Source: Zeus faber
Lineage: Eukaryota; Chordata; Actinopteri; Zeiformes; Zeidae
Assembly: GCA_960531495.1 (NCBI GenBank)
Contig: OY482860.1
Location: 17,971,462 to 18,035,461, forward strand
Length of the DNA: 64,000 nucleotides
Reading direction: 5' to 3'
The notes below the pieces were generated by a model, which saw only the letters and a list, made by a program, of their open reading frames with translations, had not been told where the DNA came from and ran no database searches. Every line of letters begins with the position of its first letter. The stretch's first letter is position 1. The position numbers were made by a program, and so were the translations under genes. Positions 58,627 to 64,000 of the stretch are shown here, in pieces.

Positions 58627-59399
58627 CAGTGGTATTTTGACTTACGAGTTTAATTCGTTCCGTGACAGAGCTCGTAATTCAATCTGCTCGTATAGCAAAT
58701 CAATTTTCCCCATTGAAATTAATTTAAATGCCATTAATCCGCTCCAGCCTGCAAAAAACACCCCAATTTTTTTTTGCTATGTGTTTTAATATGTTTTAAT
58801 AAGAAAAATGTATTTATAAACAACAAATATTGTACAAAAACATAATAAAACACAATAAAAGAGAATGTGTAGATCATTTTTGCCTTCTCGCAGATGATAC
58901 CCTCCGTCACGCTATCTCCTGCGAGCTGCTTCTCCGTCAACCACACCAACAGCAGATTCTCCATCTTTTCATGGACAGCGGTCCGCAGCTTAGACATTAT
59001 TTTAACGCCCTGGGCTGGCGTAATACCCTTTATCGCCTCCTTCTGCTTCAGTATGGTACATATGGTAGAAGTACTACGCTCGTACTGCTTCGCCAATTCC
59101 ATCACACGCACACCTCGCTCATGTTTTTCTATGATTTTGCGCTTTAAGTCAATGGTATTCATCCATTTCTTCTTCTCAGCACTTACTTTTTTCGGACCCA
59201 TGGTTCGAAAAAAAAAAAAAAGGCAAAATAACTTCATGCTGGCCGCATCTGCTGGCCACGCCCGCCAGCGGCGGCGCGCCTGAAGCTCGCTCCTCGTAAC
59301 TCACATTTTTGCTCGCAAATCAATTCAAAAAATCGACAGAATGACGGCTCGTAACTCAGAAAACGTATGTTAGTGCGCTCGTAACTCAAGGTACCACTG
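58627..59399 (-). mobile_element. Internally deleted Tigger/pogo element with TA duplications
   Basis: The left end CAGTGGTATTTTGACTTACGA and the right end, whose reverse complement is CAGTGGTACCTTGAGTTACGA, form TIRs. The flanks are TA at 58625-58626 and TA at 59400-59401, the target of the Tc1/mariner/pogo superfamily. Subterminal GCTCGTAACTC-type repeats are typical of Tigger elements. The 773-bp length against about 2.5 kb for a complete element implies deletion of the DDE half. The N-terminal coding part remains open. Confidence 0.88.
58734..59201 (-). CDS. Truncated Tigger transposase: DNA-binding half, open frame of 155 codons
   Basis: From an ATG at 59201 the frame reads MGPKKVSAEKKKW, DLKRKIIEKHERGVRVMELA, RSTSTICTILKQKEAI and LAGDSVTEGIICEKAK. 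The first part (about residues 10-60) is the Psq/CENP-B-type helix-turn-helix that binds the TIRs. The second (about 70-105) is the start of the CENP-B second DNA-binding domain. The frame then runs into noncoding 3' sequence (FVQYLLFINTFFLL, QAGAD) after a deletion that removed the catalytic DDD region. A 12-codon upstream extension begins at 59237, but the family start is MGPKK. No stop or frameshift interrupts the DNA-binding part, unlike every other element gene here. Confidence 0.75.
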   Translation of the reverse strand: MGPKKVSAEKKKWMNTIDLKRKIIEKHERGVRVMELAKQYERSTSTICTILKQKEAIKGITPAQGVKIMSKLRTAVHEKMENLLLVWLTEKQLAGDSVTEGIICEKAKMIYTFSFIVFYYVFVQYLLFINTFFLLKHIKTHSKKKLGCFLQAGAD

Positions 59400-60179
59400 T
59401 ATTATCCTTGACCTCTGAAGTTCAGAGTGTTCTGTGTAGGTATGGGGTGAGCTAGGGTGAAGACCAAAACTACCTTACTAAATAATAATAATAATAATAG
59501 TACAAAAAAGCATAAAGATTAGGAGTGTTTTCCATTAAAATATGCATGGAGCCCTCAACATTTGAATGAATCATTCATGCAGAGCCAGCCAGCCAGTCCT
59601 TCAACCACAGTCAAAAGGATTGAAGCGTATCCCATCTACAGTACATCAGCTAGAATCCCCTGGCTATTTGGGCCTATTACTGAAACAATGTCTGCCTTTC
59701 ACCGCTGAATAATGAGGCAAGTCTAGAGAGAGCCGGGCACGGCAACAGATAGGATCTTAATGTTGTCAAATCCGCCAAACAAAGGCAGGAATATCTGCAG
59801 TGAGGAAGAAAGCGGCTGATGGAGGAAAAGATGGCCTTGCGGATAACGGTTGTGAAAATGGCAGAATGTTTACTTAGCGTCGCATTGCGTGGTGAAGTGA
59901 AAAGGTTTTTTTACGCAGAGGTTTAAGTCGGTGAGAGAGAGCCATGTCATGGCTTTTAGAGGTGTTTTTTTTCCCATGTGAGGTTTTCCATCAACTCTAT
60001 CCGACTGTGTTTTGCAATATTTGCCAAAAACGAAAACAAGCTCAAGTCCCAAGATTAATTTACATGAGGATGCATTCTTCTCCCAGACAACTTAAGAAAA
60101 CCGTTCAACAATTATGATTATTTAATAAATAAATTATGAATTAACAATCAAGCTCCAATAAATGGCTCCGTTCTGCAAC

Positions 60180-60677
60180 CTACAAAAACAAGGTATCAAT
60201 TAAGTGCTGGACCAAAGGTAATGAAGTTGGAAACAGGAACAGCTGGGTTTCTTTAACGTGATATAAAAACAAGCGATGTGCCCACACACCCTGTAATGCT
60301 CCACAAACACTTTTAATAGAAGAGCGAAACAACCACTCTCTAATCCTTGGTGGCATCTTGGTCATGTTGAACCTTCTTTGTTCCAACCAAATCTTTCCCA
60401 GTTGTATGTTACCCTGAGATATTTTATCTTTTTCTTCAACATGATCACATCCCCAAAATACGTATAAAATGATCTCTCTGCTGGATATCTGCATTGTCTG
60501 GGCTGGCTGGCGTCTTTTAGAGCCTTTCTCTCGAATATGTGGGAGGACGTTTTTCTCCACAGGGACCTGAGCATTGTCTTGGAATTCTTGGGTGTTGTCG
60601 ACAACTAATAACCAGCCAAAGCCCACAAAAAACATTCCAATGAGGCTAAAGTCGTGAGGTGAGGTTGGTACGCACAT
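60180..60677 (-). CDS. Unrecognised 165-codon open frame
   Basis: The longest open frame in the window that is not explained by a repeat, a simple sequence or a known element other than env and the 191-codon frame near 48 kb. It has a hydrophobic segment near the N-terminus (LIGMFFVGFGWLLVV, about residues 12-26), a basic middle (REKGSKRRQ) and a mixed C-terminus (FNMTKMPPRIREWLF). No motif that I know fits. It could be a decayed element, part of a repeat consensus, or chance in AT-rich DNA. Confidence that it is a real gene is low. Confidence 0.2.
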   Translation of the reverse strand: MCVPTSPHDFSLIGMFFVGFGWLLVVDNTQEFQDNAQVPVEKNVLPHIREKGSKRRQPAQTMQISSREIILYVFWGCDHVEEKDKISQGNIQLGKIWLEQRRFNMTKMPPRIREWLFRSSIKSVCGALQGVWAHRLFLYHVKETQLFLFPTSLPLVQHLIDTLFL

Positions 60678-60954
60678 CTCGTTGCAAATTTTGTCTCCAC
60701 ATTCACTTGAACCCTAGGACTTTTGGTTTTTGGCTCAGAAATGTGTTTCCTTTTTGGCTCCGAAATACCGCAGCGCTGCCATGTGATGAACTGTGGAATC
60801 CAAAGATATTCTAGAATTCTGTCTCCTGTGCCTGTTCCTAACTTTTCTTCTTCTTTGATGAAAGAATAATTTTTCCCAATGTTACAAAAAAAACTGCATT
60901 ATCTTCCAGTCAAATAGCTGTTTAGAAGCCACTAATCAACTAACTGGCTAACCC

Positions 60955-61200
60955 ATAAACCACCAAGAGACCAACCAACCATCCAACCAAAAAAACGACC
61001 AACCAAATGACTGACTGACCAACCAACCAACCAACCAACCAGATATCCAACCAACTATCCATTCGACCGACCGATCAACCGACTAACCGACTAACCGAGT
61101 AACCAACCAACCGACCAACCAAACAGATGACCGACCAACCAACCAACCAACCAACCAACCAGATAACCGAAGAATCAACCAACAGACCAACCAACCAACT
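60955..61200. repeat. Degenerate (ACCA)n tract
   Basis: Imperfect ACCAACCA repeats with ACCGACCA and ACTAACCG variants over about 250 bases. The Trp/Val/Gly-rich antisense frame is an artefact. Confidence 0.9.
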
Positions 61201-61329
61201 TACCGATAAACCATCAATCAAGCAATAGACTAACTCAGCCATGGAGCCTGACGCCATTTCCTCTCAGGTCTCCACCTTGTCCAGGGACCTCCTGGCTGTA
61301 GTTTTTCCTTGTATAGTCAGTTTAGTTTA

Positions 61330-61471
61330 AGTTTATTGTCATATGTACACAGTGCAATGGAATTCCTACTTGCGTTTGTCTCCAATAATATAAAAAAACA
61401 CAACCAAAAAAGACAACCGTGGATAGACAGGAGCTGTTCATGCCAGAACAAAACCACCCACAAGCAGTGCA

Positions 61472-61511
<40 letters not shown>

Positions 61512-61520
61512 GATAACAAT
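61330..61520. repeat. Dispersed repeat tail ending in (AAT)n
   Basis: AAGTTTATTGTCATATGTAC, GTGCAATGGAATTCC and AACAAAACCACCCAC are followed by (AAT)n at 61471-61511. The TTTATTGTCA..GTGCAA motif also appears in weaker form near 53640 and 35965 and is common in fish LINE/SINE tails. Confidence 0.55.
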
Positions 61521-62650
61521 AGATAAAAGACATTGTTACTGGCTGTTCAGATATAATTCTCTAATTAGGGATAGAGAATTTACTGTCTTCCTGGCATTCT
61601 GAAAATCATTGCAGAGGGCCAGGCCTGTGAAATACTGACTTGGAGGCAGAAAGAGGGAAAATTCAATTAAAACCTCCACTTGAATAAGTCATGTCTTCGT
61701 AATAGACTTTGGGAAATAGCCATGAATATATAATGGCGGAATATGCATTAATCAAAAGGGTTAGGCCACACATCACACAAAAGCACGGGAAGGGATCGAG
61801 AGACATAAACAGAGAGAAAGAGGAGATCTTAAGGCCTGGCTGGCATGGGGGTCAGGCGAACGGCATAAAGTTTAGAGAGAGGGCGAAAGGGTGGAATCCA
61901 ATTCAAAATGCTCTTTTGTGCCGCTCCACTGCAAGATGGCGGGAGATTCACCGGATGTACCGCATAGTTTCAAGTATCCTCCTCGGGGAGGAAATGACTT
62001 GATTCCGAAGCTTATTGAGGAAAACAAAGCAACAAAAGGAACCGCCCAAACCAACATCACAAACAAATTCCAGTTGCGCCGGAGGCACCGAGGAGTTATG
62101 GAGCGGAATATAGATGGACTGCCGGTAAAACCCGACGATATATTCACAGCGACTGGTCGTCTCAACCTGCCGCTGTCACTGTCAGGGACACAGGAAAGAA
62201 GTGAAGAGGGAGAGAGAGAGGGCAGAGGTGGGAGAGCTGGAGGAGGCGGCGGGGAACGACGAGCCGAGGGGAAATGGTGTTGAAAGCATTTTGGAATATG
62301 ACCTTTGATAAGTGCTGGTGGCCCAGTGGCTAAATGCCAGGTGCAGATTTTATTTCTATCTTTGTCTTTTCTTTTTTGTCTATAAATCTGAGGGGAGCAG
62401 GTGTAGCGCAAGGTGGATGTTTTGGAGAACATGGTGCTTTGTCCCCGTATTGATTGAAGCAAAGTCTGTTTTAAAGTGCTGCATGCGCGGGGGGAATATT
62501 GCTGAAAGGTCGAAAGGTCAGGAAAAAGTCGTAGAATTTGGGCCCGGTGCCGTCTGAATACACTGCTTTTCTCTAGACAGTTTATTATGTACATTTTAGT
62601 ATTATAAGTGCATATATTAGTTTGTGTTCAGATATTTGTGTGTATATGTA

Positions 62651-62700
62651 ATATTGTATATGTATATACTATGTATGTATATACAGTACATATACAATAT
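62651..62700. other. 14-bp inverted repeat in a TATGTA-rich tract
   Basis: ATATTGTATATGTA (62651-62664) and its exact reverse complement TACATATACAATAT (62687-62700) are separated by 22 bases that are themselves partly palindromic. Able to form a cruciform; no promoter was identified. Confidence 0.8.
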
Positions 62701-62730
62701 ATAAGCCTAAACCTTCAGACAGACTTTTAC

Positions 62731-62731
<1 letters not shown>

Positions 62732-62781
<50 letters not shown>
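62732..62781. repeat. (CA)n microsatellite
   Basis: About 25 CA units. Confidence 0.98.
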
Positions 62782-62783
<2 letters not shown>

Positions 62784-62948
62784 CTCTTTCCTCTCTCCAC
62801 TGCAGCCTGTGATTGGCTGATTGAGTGATTTGTCAGAGTCGTGTGCTGACTCGCTGGTGTCTTCATGAATATTCCCGGGGTGCAACTTTTCCCTGCAAGA
62901 GCCACCGCAGTCTGGGGGGCCGGATTTACTGCTGACAGATGTCTTTCT

Positions 62949-62980
<32 letters not shown>

Positions 62981-62981
62981 G
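62949..62981. repeat. (GA)n microsatellite
   Basis: GA repeats with one GGGA interruption. Confidence 0.95.
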
Positions 62982-63544
62982 GGGGAGGCAGAGTGGCGGT
63001 GGGGTAGAAGCCATCGGCGGAATGAGACGGAATGCAGAGCGGCCCTTTGATGTCATTCCATGTCTACATCTCAATTTTCAGTGGTACGCCGACGTTCAAA
63101 GACCCAAACGCCTCCACACCAAACGACTCGGAAAAAAAAAACACAAATTCTTGCGGACACACACACACACCCACAAACAAAAACGGGTGAGTGTCCCCTC
63201 AAACTATTGTCACGGATGTGAATTCAGTCGCAGCCAATTTTCATCCTTTTTTTTCTTTTTCTTTTTGTGTTACGTCCCTGATGTTATTGCTTCTGTTTTT
63301 ATTTATTTATCGGAAAGCAGATTGTGATGCTTAGGGTATGAACAGGGTTGTCATGTGACATAACATGACATAACATATTGTCGCACTTCCACATAAACAC
63401 TGGAGTCAGAACCGTGCGTTAATAACGTTGCCCGTGGCAAGTGTCCAACCCAATACAGATCTAAACTCTGACACTTAAACAGCACTAGAATGACCACGCA
63501 ATGGACATGTTAATGCATTTTCCATTTCATGCAAGATTCCTCAA

Positions 63545-63581
63545 ACTAATAATAACAATAATAATAATAATAATAATAATG
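63545..63581. repeat. (AAT)n microsatellite
   Basis: About ten AAT units with one AAC interruption. Confidence 0.95.
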
Positions 63582-63734
63582 TATAACATCATAAATCGAT
63601 ACGAGGCAATCAAATATTATCAAAATACATTTAAATTTTTTTTATAAATATAATGCTCAATTTCAATTTTAGACCTTGGAGGATCCCCATCATTCCTCAG
63701 GGTATGATTTACACATTATTATTCCTCAGAAAAG

Positions 63735-63885
63735 TGTAAATGACAGCAATCTTTGACGGGATGCAAATCCCCATGCATATGACAAACAGTTGAGATAATC
63801 CTGCTGAAGCAGCTGCAAATGCGCAACTATTCCAGTGAATGCAGGGAAGTAGATTGGATAGATTGCCGCCATTTCTCGGTTGCCA
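63735..63885. promoter_or_regulatory. Candidate conserved noncoding element with octamer
   Basis: A non-repetitive block has GGGATGCAAATCCCC (an exact ATGCAAAT octamer inside a short palindrome), CATGCATATGAC, GACAAACAG and TGCAAATGCGC within 100 bases. The motif density and lack of any element signature suggest a regulatory sequence. No alignment was possible. Confidence 0.3.
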
Positions 63886-64000
63886 CCCTAATCCTGACAC
63901 TCAGTGTTTGGGTGATAATCGTCTCACCTCTCATTCTGTCACACGTCCTGCTGTCACCGCCACTTCAGCGTTTTCCAACCGATTTTTACCATTTTGTGGT

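Noticed and set aside
1..64000. CRISPR array, bacterial operon, phage or plasmid features
   Set aside because: No spaced direct repeats of that kind and no prokaryotic gene density; all recognised elements are those of a vertebrate genome.

Overview
The window looks like an intergenic or intronic stretch of a ray-finned (teleost) fish genome. The reasons are the mix of transposons (a gamma-like endogenous retrovirus, L2/Rex- and RTE-type LINEs, Tc1, hAT and Tigger DNA elements, a tRNA-derived SINE), the very high density of (CA)n, (CT)n, (ATT)n and tetranucleotide microsatellites, and the lack of compact genes. No host protein-coding gene, exon chain, rRNA, tRNA or CRISPR array could be supported. 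Nearly every recognisable coding segment is a broken mobile-element gene.

Layout. 1-2381 holds nothing recognised. 2382 to about 9700 is one decayed endogenous retrovirus on the minus strand. Its 3' LTR is at 2382-3529, the polypurine tract at 3533-3544, an env fragment at 3944-4624, then (moving right) integrase, RNase H, a reverse transcriptase lacking its YxDD part, protease, the nucleocapsid zinc knuckle and capsid. It was later hit by three insertions: a 588-bp solo LTR inside its own LTR (2471-3058), a 311-bp solo LTR inside integrase (5353-5663) and a tRNA-SINE inside pol (6407-6549). No 5' LTR was found.

10115-10775 is a TIR-bounded non-autonomous DNA element and 11729-12686 a dead Tc1 transposase. 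13541-13900 and 15318-15640 are two direct copies of an unassigned repeat. 16-25 kb is mostly unrecognised sequence with microsatellites and dispersed repeat scraps. 25915-26262 is an RTE LINE tail and 32171-33240 an L2/CR1-like LINE 3' end. 36893-37605 is a hAT-like MITE and 40887-41640 a hAT transposase pseudogene. 43856-44092 is a second copy of the solo LTR family seen in the retrovirus; a third copy (56452-56709) interrupts a Rex/L2-like LINE (56190 to about 58625). 51635-52312 and 53211-54263 are hAT-type elements with 8-bp target duplications, the latter carrying a nested LTR/primer-binding-site fragment. 58627-59399 is a compact Tigger/pogo element with perfect TA duplications that retains an open DNA-binding ORF. 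The rest is microsatellites, AT-rich spacer and a few blocks that look like possible conserved noncoding elements.

The genes here do not form a pathway. What can be read is a stratigraphy of nested insertions. The most notable items are the layered retrovirus, the three-copy solo-LTR family with clean target duplications, the Tigger mini-element with an intact DNA-binding reading frame, the tRNA-Lys-type primer-binding site inside a hAT element, and the unexplained 13.5/15.3-kb repeat pair.
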